Assembly: GCA_002294665.1 (NCBI GenBank)
Contig: DBFQ01000047.1
Span: 1-33,908, forward strand
Direction: 5' to 3'
DNA length: 33,908 nt
DNA from: Candidatus Aminicenantes bacterium UBA876
Lineage (GTDB): Bacteria; Acidobacteriota; Aminicenantia; UBA2199
The translations under genes and the position numbers were made by a program. A model generated the notes under the pieces. That model made no database searches. It was not told the DNA's origin and saw only the letters and a list, made by a program, of their open reading frames with translations. Below are positions 13,955 to 21,796 of this stretch, piece by piece (the first letter of the stretch is position 1; every line of letters starts with the position of its first letter).

Positions 13955-15828
13955 TGTCACTACTTGAACGGATTTGCGGACCTGAAGATTTGAAATCCAT
14001 GGATTTAGAGGAAGTGGCGGCGCTGGCCGCGGAAATCCGCGAGCTGTTGATCAATGTGGTTTCCAAAAGCGGGGGCCACCTGGCGTCTAACCTGGGGGTC
14101 GTGGAATTGACCCTGGCGCTGCACCGCGTGTTTCGCGTCCCGGAAGATCGCATCATCTGGGACGTGGGACATCAGTGTTACACACATAAAATCGTGACCG
14201 GCCGCCGTGACCGCATCGAGTCGATTCGTAAGAAAGACGGTATTTGCGGTTATCCGGATATCTTTGAGAGCGAGTTCGATGCCCTCAATACCGGACATGC
14301 TTCGACCTCGCTGGCATTCGCCAGCGGGATGGCCCTGGCGCGCAGCCGCCAGAAAAAAGATTACCACGTCGTGGCCGTGATCGGTGACGGCGCCTTGACC
14401 GGGGGGGTGGCGCTGGAAGCCTTGAATCATATCGGCCAGGTAAAGCCGCGCTTGATCATCGTACTGAATGACAACAAGATGTCGATATCTCCCAACGTGG
14501 GGGGCATTTCCAAGCACTTGAACTACCTGGTATCCGGACGTCCCTATATTCGCCTGAAGGAACTGGTGCAGGCGATCCTGAAGAATATCCCCGGCATCGG
14601 CAAACCCATGGTTGAACTGGCGCGCAAGATCGAAGTCCTGATCCGTACGATGATGGTTCCCGGGTCGTTGTTTGATGAATTGGGCGTCAAGTATATCGGC
14701 CCGATCAACGGGCATGACCAGGCGGAACTGGAAAAAGAACTGAACGAAGCCAAAAAATACGACTTTCCAGTCCTGCTTCACGTAGTCAGTGAAAAGGGGC
14801 ATGGATACCAACCCGCGGAAGAAAATCCCAGTTCATTTCATTCTTCCCTGCCTTTCGAGGTGGCCAACGGAAAATTCCTCAAGTCCCACACACCGCCTTC
14901 CTATTCCACCGTGTTCGGCCAGACCGTTTTAAAAATCATGCGTGAAGATCCGGATGTGCTGGCCATTACCGCCGCCATGCCTGAAGGCACCGGCTTGAAT
15001 CTCGCCCAGCAGGAGTTTCCGGACCGGGTTTACGATGTCGGCATTGCCGAGCAATACATGTTCGATATGGCCGGAGGCCTTTCGCTCGCGGGGCTCAAGC
15101 CCATCATCGGCGTCTACTCGACGTTTCTGCAACGCGCGGTTGACCAGGTCACCCATGATCTCTCGCTGATGAAAATCCCGGTTGTAGTAGGGATCGACCG
15201 TGCCGGCCTGGTCAGCGGTGACGGTCCAACGCATCAGGGGATTTACGATATCGCCCTGCTGCATCCGGTTCCCAACGTGGTTCTCGCGGCCCCGCGAGAT
15301 GAAAACGAAATGCAGCACCTGATTCATTCAGCGTTTACATACGCCTGCCCGGTGTTTATCCGTTATCCCAAGGAACCCGGACGCGGAGTTGAGATGGAAA
15401 AGCAGTTCCGTGATATCCTGCCGGGCAAGTGCGAGACATTGCGCGCAGGCAGAGACTTGCTATTCCTCGGCGTGGGGCCGCTGGTATACCACGCCCTGGA
15501 GGCCGCTGAACGGTTATCGGCAACCGCGGGTGTCGAAGCCACCGTCGTAGATGTGCGTTTTATCAAACCGTTGGACAAAGAGGCGATCCTCAACCATTTG
15601 CGCGATCACAAATACGTGATTACCCTTGAGGACGGTGTGATTAACGGGGGTTTTGCCGGCCTGATCCGGGAACTCATCCTGGCAAACGGACTGAAAGACC
15701 TCAACCTGCTTAGCCTCGGCGTGCCCGAAGTCATCGTGCCCACGGCAAGCCGTTCAGAACTTCTGGCCCAATACCAGCTCGATGCCGACGGCGTGGAACG
15801 TTCCGCCCGACGGCTCATGGGGCTGTAA
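13954..15828 (+). CDS. dxs: 1-deoxy-D-xylulose-5-phosphate synthase
   Basis: 624 residues, standard length. A cytoplasmic TPP enzyme that condenses pyruvate and glyceraldehyde 3-phosphate at the entry to the MEP isoprenoid pathway. Visible signatures are SKSGGHLASNLGVVELT, WDVGHQCYTHKI, the TPP/Mg motif GDGALTGG, the transketolase pyrimidine-domain run DRAGLVSGDGPTHQGIYD and the C-terminal LEDGVINGGF. The ATG overlaps the stop of the polyprenyl synthase gene by one base, which points to translational coupling. It is convergent with tmk, 26 bp apart, with no good terminator between them. Confidence 0.97.
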   Translation: MSLLERICGPEDLKSMDLEEVAALAAEIRELLINVVSKSGGHLASNLGVVELTLALHRVFRVPEDRIIWDVGHQCYTHKIVTGRRDRIESIRKKDGICGYPDIFESEFDALNTGHASTSLAFASGMALARSRQKKDYHVVAVIGDGALTGGVALEALNHIGQVKPRLIIVLNDNKMSISPNVGGISKHLNYLVSGRPYIRLKELVQAILKNIPGIGKPMVELARKIEVLIRTMMVPGSLFDELGVKYIGPINGHDQAELEKELNEAKKYDFPVLLHVVSEKGHGYQPAEENPSSFHSSLPFEVANGKFLKSHTPPSYSTVFGQTVLKIMREDPDVLAITAAMPEGTGLNLAQQEFPDRVYDVGIAEQYMFDMAGGLSLAGLKPIIGVYSTFLQRAVDQVTHDLSLMKIPVVVGIDRAGLVSGDGPTHQGIYDIALLHPVPNVVLAAPRDENEMQHLIHSAFTYACPVFIRYPKEPGRGVEMEKQFRDILPGKCETLRAGRDLLFLGVGPLVYHALEAAERLSATAGVEATVVDVRFIKPLDKEAILNHLRDHKYVITLEDGVINGGFAGLIRELILANGLKDLNLLSLGVPEVIVPTASRSELLAQYQLDADGVERSARRLMGL

Positions 15829-15854
15829 CAACGGACAGTCGAAAGAGAAAGCTT

Positions 15855-16484
15855 TTAAAACTCTTTTACTTCTTCTCCCTTCAACTCTGCAAGTTCCCGA
15901 GCCACAAGGACTTCCACTTCCCGGTATACGCTTTCAGCGTCCCGGCCGCCATCCACGACGTGAATGTGATTCCCTTTCAGGCTGAGGTAGTTTGAGCGGA
16001 CTTTCTGCAGAAAATCGCGAGTTTCAAAAAGCGGTGCGGATTCGGGACGGCCGGCTTGGATCCGTTCCAAAGCCGTATCCACGTCCAGGTCCACCAGAAT
16101 CACCAGGTCCGCTTCCGGCGCAAAGCGGCGGTTTTCCTCCAGGATCTTCTCCATTTCCAATCCGCGGGCGCCCTGATAACAGGCAGTGGAATAGAAATAG
16201 CGATCCAGAATCACGCTATGCCCGGATTGGAGCGCGGGAAGAATTCGCAGGCGCACGTTTTCGCGGCGGTCTTTCATGAATAATTCGAGTTGCCTGCGCG
16301 GGGAAACCTCGCTATGCTGATGCGCGAGGCGACGGATTTCTTTTCCCCAGCGGGAATCTCCGGGCTCACGCAACCAGACGATCGGGATTGTTTTCCCCAG
16401 CTCTGTCGCAAGCCGCCGGGAAATCGTGGTTTTCCCGGACCCGTCAATGCCTTCAAATACGATCAATTTCGCTTGCCCGGTCAT
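15855..16484 (-). CDS. tmk: Thymidylate kinase
   Basis: 209 residues. It phosphorylates dTMP to dTDP. Walker A FEGIDGSGKTT, the DRY-type motif in ILDRYFYSTACYQGA (substrate contact) and LVILVDLDVDTALERI are all present. The lid region follows with R-rich residues. The start codon overlaps the stop of the radical-SAM gene (ATGA), so it is the second gene of that transcript. The last residues (LKGEEVKEF) are encoded in an AG-rich tract like the repeats found behind other genes here. Confidence 0.94.
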   Translation of the reverse strand: MTGQAKLIVFEGIDGSGKTTISRRLATELGKTIPIVWLREPGDSRWGKEIRRLAHQHSEVSPRRQLELFMKDRRENVRLRILPALQSGHSVILDRYFYSTACYQGARGLEMEKILEENRRFAPEADLVILVDLDVDTALERIQAGRPESAPLFETRDFLQKVRSNYLSLKGNHIHVVDGGRDAESVYREVEVLVARELAELKGEEVKEF

Positions 16485-18379
16485 GTTGCCCTTACAGAAA
16501 ACGACGAACGCGTCGTATGTTCTTTTGTGCGGTATTCCAGAATGGCTGCTTCCAGTTCCTCCTGGGCTTTTCCCAGCTCATTTCCCGCGGCTGCCTGCGG
16601 TTCCGGAGAATTGCCCAGGCGCAAGCGTTCCTGGCGCAGAAAATAGTGAGCGGTTTCGAAAGCGGCCAGGTGGTCATGACGATTCAGGCTGTCGAGAAAC
16701 GGGGGATTGTGGCCGTCTGGATGACCCGACAGCATCATGTTGAGCATTTCAAACCGTGATTCAACCCGTGTCACCAGGGGATAGTTCAGACAGGGGATCT
16801 CGGATCGCAACCACTCACGAACACGTATCTGTTGCCTGTAGCTTGATTGTGAAAGCCAGTTGAACAACGGTGTGCTGGGGTAGGGGATGAGGAAGGGAGA
16901 GTGCGGCAGAATGTCGAAATGGGGGAAAACATGGCGCCAGCGGGAAACCAGGCGCAGTTCCTCGGTCAACTCCAGCCAGCCGGAAAGATGATCGCTGATG
17001 ATCCAGTAGTGCATGTGGCGGATCTCATGGGTCTGCAGTTGCGCGAAAAGCTGTTCCATCAGTGAAGTGTCAGGCACCAGTTTGGCGAGAATTTTACCGC
17101 GACGGGGCAGAAAAGCATCGGTCCCGAACCAGACCAGCGGATCGTCCACATAGTATTCACGTCGCGAGAGCAGGTCAATGACTTCACGGCGGGGCTTGCC
17201 GTTTTCCAGGGCGGAAGCGATTGAAGTCTGAATCCCCCATAAACGGAATCCCTCGCGACGGATATGTTCCAGGATTTTCGCTGCGTAATCCACATCCTGG
17301 AGAATATCATCATCGTTGATATTCAGCGTGCCGGCGGCTCGGTTTTCATTGCTGGAAGGCATGGCTTCGCGCATCCGCCGCAACATGCGCGCAACGGCTT
17401 TTTCCGGTGTGCGCCGCAGAACTGTTCCCTGGACCCGGGAGCAGAAGACGCAGGTTCGACGGCATCCGCGGGACAGGTTGATTTCAATCCCCTTCCGCCA
17501 CTCATCCGGAGACACGAAAGAGAAGTCGTAATCATCTTCCACGGGCAAGCCGGGGCGGTTGATCCGTTCAAAATTCCAGGCCAGCAGCAGGCCCGGCCGT
17601 ACGACCAGTACTCCGTCGCTGTTGTACAGAATTCCGCTATCTTTGGACGCAAGCGCATGCAATACCCTGGGGAACAAACCTTCGCCCTCACCGCGGATCC
17701 AGATATTGCCGGCGGGGAAATGGGCCGCGGCGGGCAGGGGAGTCAGGGTGACCATCGGGCCGCCGACGGCGATCCAGGGGGGTAAGATGCCTTCCTGCGC
17801 CCGTTCCCATGTACGCAGGGCGGGAAAGAGGTCTTCGCACAGTGAAATGCCCAGAATGTCACAATGATCCAGCATTTCCCTGGAAGGACCCGCGGGCAAG
17901 AGGGGGTGGGTGATGGATACGCGCCAGCCGTTGCGGTTCAGGGATGAGCCCAGGATCAGGTCAGAGGCGGTGATACCGATGCTCTCCCAGCGTTTGTCGC
18001 CGGAAATGACCGGCACTGCCAGCAGGATGCGTCTGCCGGACAGAAGCGGCATTTGCAAAGCAGGCATGAAAAGGGGTTTTAAAGACGCGCGCAATGCGGC
18101 CACATCAGCCTTGTCCGGCAAAACGATCCGCAATTCATCCCCTGCTGCGTCATAAAAGCTGGATTCACTGTCGGGCCGGATCCATACGCGAAATCTTTTT
18201 TTCTGCGGGAAGGTTTCGCGACGCCAGTGGTCCAGCCGTATCCAGAGGTCGAGCATCGGGCGGCGTTGCGGCGGATGGGGTGAATGCCATTGAATCTCCC
18301 ACTCGCCCGCGGGGATATCGCAGGGGTGATAAGGTATCGGCTGCGATTCATCGAGGGAAAAGAAACCCGGAGTGTTCAT
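16481..18379 (-). CDS. Radical SAM protein with B12-binding-like N-terminal domain
   Basis: 632 residues. The 4Fe-4S cluster motif is EINLSRGCRRTCVFC (C-x3-C-x2-C, about residue 300). An N-terminal half with VGGPMVTLTPLP and WIRGEGEGLFPRVL resembles the Rossmann-like cobalamin-binding domain of B12-radical-SAM enzymes, but the DxHxxG cobalt-ligand motif is not visible, so cobalamin may bind base-off or not at all. The substrate is unknown. tmk overlaps its stop codon by 4 bp. A TATAAA stands 6 nt before the ATG and no Shine-Dalgarno is present. Codon use is like that of its neighbours. Confidence 0.88.
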   Translation of the reverse strand: MNTPGFFSLDESQPIPYHPCDIPAGEWEIQWHSPHPPQRRPMLDLWIRLDHWRRETFPQKKRFRVWIRPDSESSFYDAAGDELRIVLPDKADVAALRASLKPLFMPALQMPLLSGRRILLAVPVISGDKRWESIGITASDLILGSSLNRNGWRVSITHPLLPAGPSREMLDHCDILGISLCEDLFPALRTWERAQEGILPPWIAVGGPMVTLTPLPAAAHFPAGNIWIRGEGEGLFPRVLHALASKDSGILYNSDGVLVVRPGLLLAWNFERINRPGLPVEDDYDFSFVSPDEWRKGIEINLSRGCRRTCVFCSRVQGTVLRRTPEKAVARMLRRMREAMPSSNENRAAGTLNINDDDILQDVDYAAKILEHIRREGFRLWGIQTSIASALENGKPRREVIDLLSRREYYVDDPLVWFGTDAFLPRRGKILAKLVPDTSLMEQLFAQLQTHEIRHMHYWIISDHLSGWLELTEELRLVSRWRHVFPHFDILPHSPFLIPYPSTPLFNWLSQSSYRQQIRVREWLRSEIPCLNYPLVTRVESRFEMLNMMLSGHPDGHNPPFLDSLNRHDHLAAFETAHYFLRQERLRLGNSPEPQAAAGNELGKAQEELEAAILEYRTKEHTTRSSFSVRAT

Positions 18380-18385
18380 CGCCGC

Positions 18386-18391
18386 TTTATA
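18386..18391 (-). promoter_or_regulatory. Candidate -10 element of the radical-SAM gene
   Basis: Minus-strand TATAAA, 6 nt before the ATG at 18379. No recognisable -35 is found 16-18 bp upstream, so the call rests on the -10 and on its position matching other leaderless starts in this window. Confidence 0.4.
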
Positions 18392-18530
18392 CCGGAGAAA
18401 AGTCGATTTCCACAGCTTTTGTTGAAAAGCCGTGCGTGAGGGCGATGGGAGCCTGAATCATCAAGGATGGCGTCAGTTTGCACACCCGAAGGGGCAGTTT
18501 TAAGCAACAGGTCATCAATCGCATGTGGGG

Positions 18531-18568
18531 GAAAATGACCGGCTGGCGCGGTTTGCGCCAGCCGGTCA
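18531..18568 (-). terminator. Rho-independent terminator of the DUF4332 gene
   Basis: A perfect 14-bp stem (18536-18549 with 18555-18568) with a 5-nt loop, followed on the minus strand by TTTTC. It starts about 22 bp past the stop codon. The T tract is short. Confidence 0.85.
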
Positions 18569-18589
18569 ACACTTTTCACAAAAAGTTGA

Positions 18590-18994
18590 TTAATAGTTTA
18601 CTTTGCGGCTCAGGCTCTTGGCTTGAGCGATCCATTTGGCGACCTGGCCGGCGCCGGGAAGCTGGCGCACCAGTTTTTTGGTTTTGTTGACTTCGCTCAT
18701 CTTGGCGTAAAGGCTTTCAGCATTGCGTTGCGCCAGTTCCGGGACCGTATCCACTCCGGCGGCTTCCAACAGATCGGAATACTCTTCGCCGATCCCCTTG
18801 ATGCGGAACAGGTCCGCCATATTGACCCAGCGCAGAATAAGCTTGGGGCTGATACTGGTGTTTTTTTCCAGGTTGCGACGTCCCGCGGGGGTCGCGCCTT
18901 CTTCCAGTAACTGGTTCATGGTGCGAATGCCGATGGTGTTCAATTTGCTGGTGAATTTCTCTCCGATGCCTTCAATTTTTTTGATTCCGGTCAT
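18590..18994 (-). CDS. DUF4332 helix-hairpin-helix protein
   Basis: 134 residues. Two helix-hairpin-helix-like segments (KKIEGIGEKFTSKLNTIGI and FRIKGIGEEYSDLLEAAGV) alternate with VxTVxEL-type helices, as in DUF4332 proteins. Such repeats bind nucleic acid in other proteins, but no activity is established for this family. The ATG at 18994 follows AGGAGG by 6 nt and is preferred to an upstream start at 19015. Monocistronic, with its own promoter and terminator, and divergent from the GYD gene. Confidence 0.88.
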   Translation of the reverse strand: MTGIKKIEGIGEKFTSKLNTIGIRTMNQLLEEGATPAGRRNLEKNTSISPKLILRWVNMADLFRIKGIGEEYSDLLEAAGVDTVPELAQRNAESLYAKMSEVNKTKKLVRQLPGAGQVAKWIAQAKSLSRKVNY

Positions 18995-19019
18995 GACTAT
19001 CCTCCTGAAATCCAATATG

Positions 19020-19047
19020 ATTCTAATATGCCACTTCTATTTCACAA
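19020..19047 (-). promoter_or_regulatory. Promoter of the DUF4332 gene
   Basis: Minus-strand TTGTGA (19042-19047), 16 bp, TAGAAT (19020-19025). Leader about 20 nt with AGGAGG. Confidence 0.5.
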
Positions 19048-19065
19048 TTGCAACGACTGATCCCA

Positions 19066-19094
19066 TTGACCCGGGCGCGCAGAAGCGGTATACT
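19066..19094 (+). promoter_or_regulatory. Promoter of the GYD-domain gene
   Basis: TTGACC (19066-19071), 17 bp, TATACT (19089-19094): five of six matches in each hexamer. It gives a leader of about 36 nt with GGAGG before the ATG. Confidence 0.75.
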
Positions 19095-19136
19095 CAAATT
19101 TCCGGTACCTCCGGGAGCACGATCTAGGAGGTTATC

Positions 19137-19442
19137 ATGGAGACGTATATTGCGGTAATGACCATGACCGCGAAAGGGATGGATGAAATTCACCTTATCC
19201 CCGGATTTGTCAAGAGTTTCGCCCGGAACATGGAAAAGAACGGTGGAAAATTCCACGGTTTCTGGAAAACCATGGGCGAGATCGACTATGTGTGTGTCTT
19301 TGACGCGCCGGATGGCAATCATGCCCTGACCGGCATCATGGCCCTGGGCAAAACAGGCTATTTTTCAACCACCACGCTGAAAGCCTACAGCATGGATGAG
19401 ATGGCCGCTTCATTGGAGCGCTATTCGGAAAAATACACCTGA
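19137..19442 (+). CDS. GYD-domain protein
   Basis: 101 residues, typical for the GYD family of small alpha/beta (ferredoxin-like) cytoplasmic proteins. Its features are a METYIAVMTMTAKG start strand, a central MGEIDYVCVFDAPDGNHAL that matches the conserved G-x-YD segment, and a closing FSTTTLKAYSMDEM. No biochemical role is known. GGAGG lies 7 nt before the ATG. It has its own promoter and a strong terminator, so it is probably well expressed as a single gene. Confidence 0.9.
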   Translation: METYIAVMTMTAKGMDEIHLIPGFVKSFARNMEKNGGKFHGFWKTMGEIDYVCVFDAPDGNHALTGIMALGKTGYFSTTTLKAYSMDEMAASLERYSEKYT

Positions 19443-19452
19443 GCCGTCATTG

Positions 19453-19500
19453 AAAACGGCCGCCGGCCGCAGCTTTTGCGGCGGGCGGCCGTTTTTCTTT
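19453..19500 (+). terminator. Rho-independent terminator of the GYD gene
   Basis: A long stem (19453-19471 with 19477-19495, one G-G mismatch, 5-nt loop) runs straight into a T-rich tail. It begins 10 bp after the stop codon. Confidence 0.93.
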
Positions 19501-19546
19501 CTTTTATGCGCTGGCCGGGAACTGCGCCAGCCGGGAAGACAAAAAC

Positions 19547-20503
19547 ATGTCAGCAGGTAAACGATCGATTGTCATTGTGGGAGCGGGCGCAGTGGGCAGC
19601 GCCCTGGCTATGGCGTTCAGTCACCGTCCCGATCTCGATGTAACCGCGATCGGGCGCAGGTCCCATGTAGAGAAAATCCGCGAATCCGGTTTGAAGGTCA
19701 GCGGTATTCGTGATGAAAGCGTTTTCTTTACGGCCACGGAGAGCGTTCCCGGGTTTCTTGGCCACAGCCTGGTGATCGTGGCCGTCAAAGCCTATGACCT
19801 GGAAGCCACCCTGGAAACCCTGCGTCCCGGCCTGGACTCTTCTTCGGTATTGTTGCTGATCCAGAACGGTTACGGCATTCGTGAACTGGCGTTGCGCCAG
19901 TTGCAAGGAATCGTGCCGCCTGAGCAGGTTCTGGTGGGAATCGTGGGAATGGGAGTCACTTTCGCGGCTCCGGGTCACATTCAGTTCTGGGGTGGCAATG
20001 TACGCCTTGATTCCCGTTTTCAGGACACAAAATTCCACGATGTATTCGAAAACACACCCGTGGACGGGAAAATGTCGCCCGATATCCAGCGCGATATGTG
20101 GCGTAAACTGGTGGTGAACAGCATCGTGAATCCAATTTCCGCCCTGCTGCAGACTTCCAACCGCCTGATCGCGGAGACGCGGCTGAACGAATTAAAGCAG
20201 TTGTTGCTCGATGAAGGCCAGGCGGTGGCTGCCGCCGCCGGACACGAACTTGGTATGGATATCGCATTCTTTAACCGCTTTATCGAGAATGACAACTACA
20301 CGTCAATGTATCAGGATATTGCCAAGGGCCGTTCAACCGAAGTTGACTTCATCAACGGAGGAATCGTGTCTGCGGCGGCGGAGCTGGGAATGGACGCGCC
20401 GCTGAACCGTTGGATCACCGACTTGATTCATGCTCTTGAAATCGCCCGATCCGAAGCCCGTATGCGGCCTTTCCCGGACAGGGGAAACCCGATCCAGGAT
20501 TGA
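19547..20503 (+). CDS. 2-dehydropantoate 2-reductase family protein
   Basis: 318 residues. An ApbA/PanE-type enzyme: Rossmann motif GAGAVG (12-17), VKAYDLEATL with the catalytic Lys region, LIQNGYG, and the C-terminal domain segment WRKLVVNSIVNPISALLQ with the conserved Lys and Asn, then DNYTSMYQDIAKGRSTEVDFING. PanE reduces ketopantoate with NADPH in coenzyme A synthesis. Paralogues with other 2-keto acids exist, so I leave the symbol blank. A weak GGGAAG lies before the ATG, and a short hairpin (19510-19531) lies in the leader. It stands alone between the GYD terminator and the small ORF. Confidence 0.9.
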   Translation: MSAGKRSIVIVGAGAVGSALAMAFSHRPDLDVTAIGRRSHVEKIRESGLKVSGIRDESVFFTATESVPGFLGHSLVIVAVKAYDLEATLETLRPGLDSSSVLLLIQNGYGIRELALRQLQGIVPPEQVLVGIVGMGVTFAAPGHIQFWGGNVRLDSRFQDTKFHDVFENTPVDGKMSPDIQRDMWRKLVVNSIVNPISALLQTSNRLIAETRLNELKQLLLDEGQAVAAAAGHELGMDIAFFNRFIENDNYTSMYQDIAKGRSTEVDFINGGIVSAAAELGMDAPLNRWITDLIHALEIARSEARMRPFPDRGNPIQD

Positions 20504-20516
20504 TCTGTTCCACTGC

Positions 20517-20545
20517 TTGACATCCTAACGCCAGTTGAGCAGAAT
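20517..20545 (+). promoter_or_regulatory. Promoter upstream of a small membrane ORF
   Basis: Perfect TTGACA (20517-20522), 17-bp spacer, CAGAAT (20540-20545, four of six). The ATG of a 44-codon frame is 6 nt after the -10. Confidence 0.5.
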
Positions 20546-20551
20546 CGCGGC

Positions 20552-20686
20552 ATGAAGCAACCATCGTCCCCGCGACTACGCGTGTGCTCAGCGCTGCATG
20601 CCCTTGTGATCGGGGGACTGGCCGTGTTGTTGCCGCTTCTATTCGCCTGGCTGCTGTTGCTCTGGTTGTGCGCCATTGTCGATTAG
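20552..20686 (+). CDS. Possible small single-span membrane peptide
   Basis: 44 codons. A basic N-terminus (MKQPSSPRLRV) precedes one strongly hydrophobic segment (LVIGGLAVLLPLLFAWLLLLW) and a short CAIVD tail. This is a plausible bitopic inner-membrane peptide. There is no Shine-Dalgarno, but a TTGACA promoter places the transcription start near the ATG. I recognise no family. The DNA could instead be a non-coding RNA or nothing. A 10-bp palindrome follows 37 bp after the stop. Confidence 0.35.
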   Translation: MKQPSSPRLRVCSALHALVIGGLAVLLPLLFAWLLLLWLCAIVD

Positions 20687-20723
20687 CCGGAGATTGCCGG
20701 CGATCGAGCCTCGTTCTTTAACG

Positions 20724-20745
20724 AAATTCAGATAGATCTGAATTT
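20724..20745. repeat. Perfect 10-bp inverted repeat
   Basis: AAATTCAGAT, 2-nt centre, ATCTGAATTT, in the 120-bp gap between the small ORF and tRNA-Lys. A two-base centre cannot form a good hairpin loop without opening pairs, and the flanking T tract is minimal, so an operator-like site is at least as likely as a terminator. Confidence 0.6.
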
Positions 20746-20807
20746 TCCACAGGCGGGCGCATGCCTGCGAAGCGGGACAAAACCAGTGGTTGAAACAGGG
20801 GGGGACA

Positions 20808-20880
20808 TGACCCCTGAAGGAATCGAACCTTCAACCCTCTGATTAAGAGTCAGATGCTCTGCCAATTGAGCTAAGGGGCC
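20808..20880 (-). tRNA. tRNA-Lys (anticodon CTT)
   Basis: A 73-nt cloverleaf: 7-bp acceptor stem (GGCCCCT with AGGGGTC, one G-U), D arm GCTC...GAGC, anticodon stem TCTGA/TCAGA enclosing CTCTTAA (anticodon CTT, reads AAG), T arm GAAGG/CCTTC with TTCGATT, discriminator A. The CCA end is not encoded (TGT follows), so it is added by a nucleotidyltransferase. It lies 56 bp downstream of the LOG-family gene on the same strand with its own promoter. Confidence 0.97.
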
Positions 20881-20893
20881 ATGCGGAAACGTA

Positions 20894-20922
20894 ATTTTAT
20901 CAGATCACCGCTTCAGCGTCAA
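20894..20922 (-). promoter_or_regulatory. Promoter of tRNA-Lys
   Basis: Minus-strand TTGACG (20917-20922), 17 bp, TAAAAT (20894-20899). Transcription should begin about 7 nt before the mature 5' end. Confidence 0.75.
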
Positions 20923-20936
20923 GTACCGGATCTGCG

Positions 20937-21740
20937 TCATTCCTCATCCGGCGGCAGGATGGGGGAGGTTTGCAATGTATGCGGCCGGGAACCGTTTTTT
21001 TTCAGGTTGAAGGCTTCAATGCAGCGTGAAAGCCTGGGCTGTAGATAAGCCATACCCGCTTCGGGAGAATCAAAAAAATGGAAAAGATTGAGATCCTTTG
21101 CTGAGATGAAGCCCATTTTCACCAGTTTGTCGAAATTCACCAGGTCCCGCCAGTATTCACCGTCGTAGAGCATGATCGAAAGGTTCTGCTTGTGAACTTT
21201 CTCGGTTTGAACCAGGGTGAGGGTCTCGAACAATTCATCCATGGTTCCGAATCCTCCCGGGAAACAGATCAGTGCCTTGGCGTGGAATAGAAACCATAAT
21301 TTGCGCATGAAAAAATAATGGAATTCGAAATTAAGTTCTTCGGAGATATAGGGGTTGGGAGACTGTTCATGGGGAAGTGACACATTCAGTCCGATAGAAT
21401 GGAATCCGGCACGCGAGGCGCCGCGATTGGCCGCTTCCATGATCCCCGGCCCACCGCCCGAACAAATCGCCAGGCTGCGTCCGATGCTTCCCTGTTGCGC
21501 GGCCCAATTCGAAATCAGAAAGGCCAGTTCTTCGGCGGCGTCGTAATAGCGCCCGGTGGCGCCGCCGCCCTCACTGGAAGCCTTGACCCGGGCGGATCCG
21601 AAAAACACCACGGAATGAAGGATCCCCAGTTCGCGGAAACGGGATTCCGGTTCGAGGTACTCGGCCAGAAGGCGCAGCGGACGCGCGTGGTGGGACTGCA
21701 GGAATTGGGTGTTTTTATAGGCTTTCGGAGCTCTGTTCAT
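20937..21740 (-). CDS. LOG-family protein (TIGR00730-type)
   Basis: 267 residues. A lysine-decarboxylase-like Rossmann protein: VVFFGSARV, ICSGGGPGIMEAANRG and the diagnostic CFPGGFGTMDELFE. Characterised members cleave nucleoside 5'-monophosphates (for example AMP or cytokinin nucleotides) to base and ribose 5-phosphate. The length fits the longer bacterial subgroup. GGAG lies 8 nt before the ATG. It follows nifJ on the same strand, with a GC-rich hairpin between them, and precedes tRNA-Lys. Confidence 0.92.
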   Translation of the reverse strand: MNRAPKAYKNTQFLQSHHARPLRLLAEYLEPESRFRELGILHSVVFFGSARVKASSEGGGATGRYYDAAEELAFLISNWAAQQGSIGRSLAICSGGGPGIMEAANRGASRAGFHSIGLNVSLPHEQSPNPYISEELNFEFHYFFMRKLWFLFHAKALICFPGGFGTMDELFETLTLVQTEKVHKQNLSIMLYDGEYWRDLVNFDKLVKMGFISAKDLNLFHFFDSPEAGMAYLQPRLSRCIEAFNLKKNGSRPHTLQTSPILPPDEE

Positions 21741-21759
21741 GGTTCTGTCTCCAAACCCG

Positions 21760-21789
21760 CGGGGGCGGGAAAACGGTTTCCCGCCCCCG
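21760..21789. terminator. GC-rich intergenic hairpin between nifJ and the LOG gene
   Basis: A perfect 13-bp stem (21760-21772 with 21777-21789) with a 4-nt loop begins 8 bp past the nifJ stop. Only three T residues follow on the minus strand, so it may pause or partly terminate transcription, or shield the nifJ mRNA 3' end, and not stop read-through fully. Confidence 0.65.
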
Positions 21790-21796
21790 TCATGGT

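Noticed and set aside
15829..15872. AAAGAG/CTCTTT hairpin between dxs and tmk as a terminator
   Set aside because: Only six A/T-rich pairs with a 13-nt loop; too weak to call.
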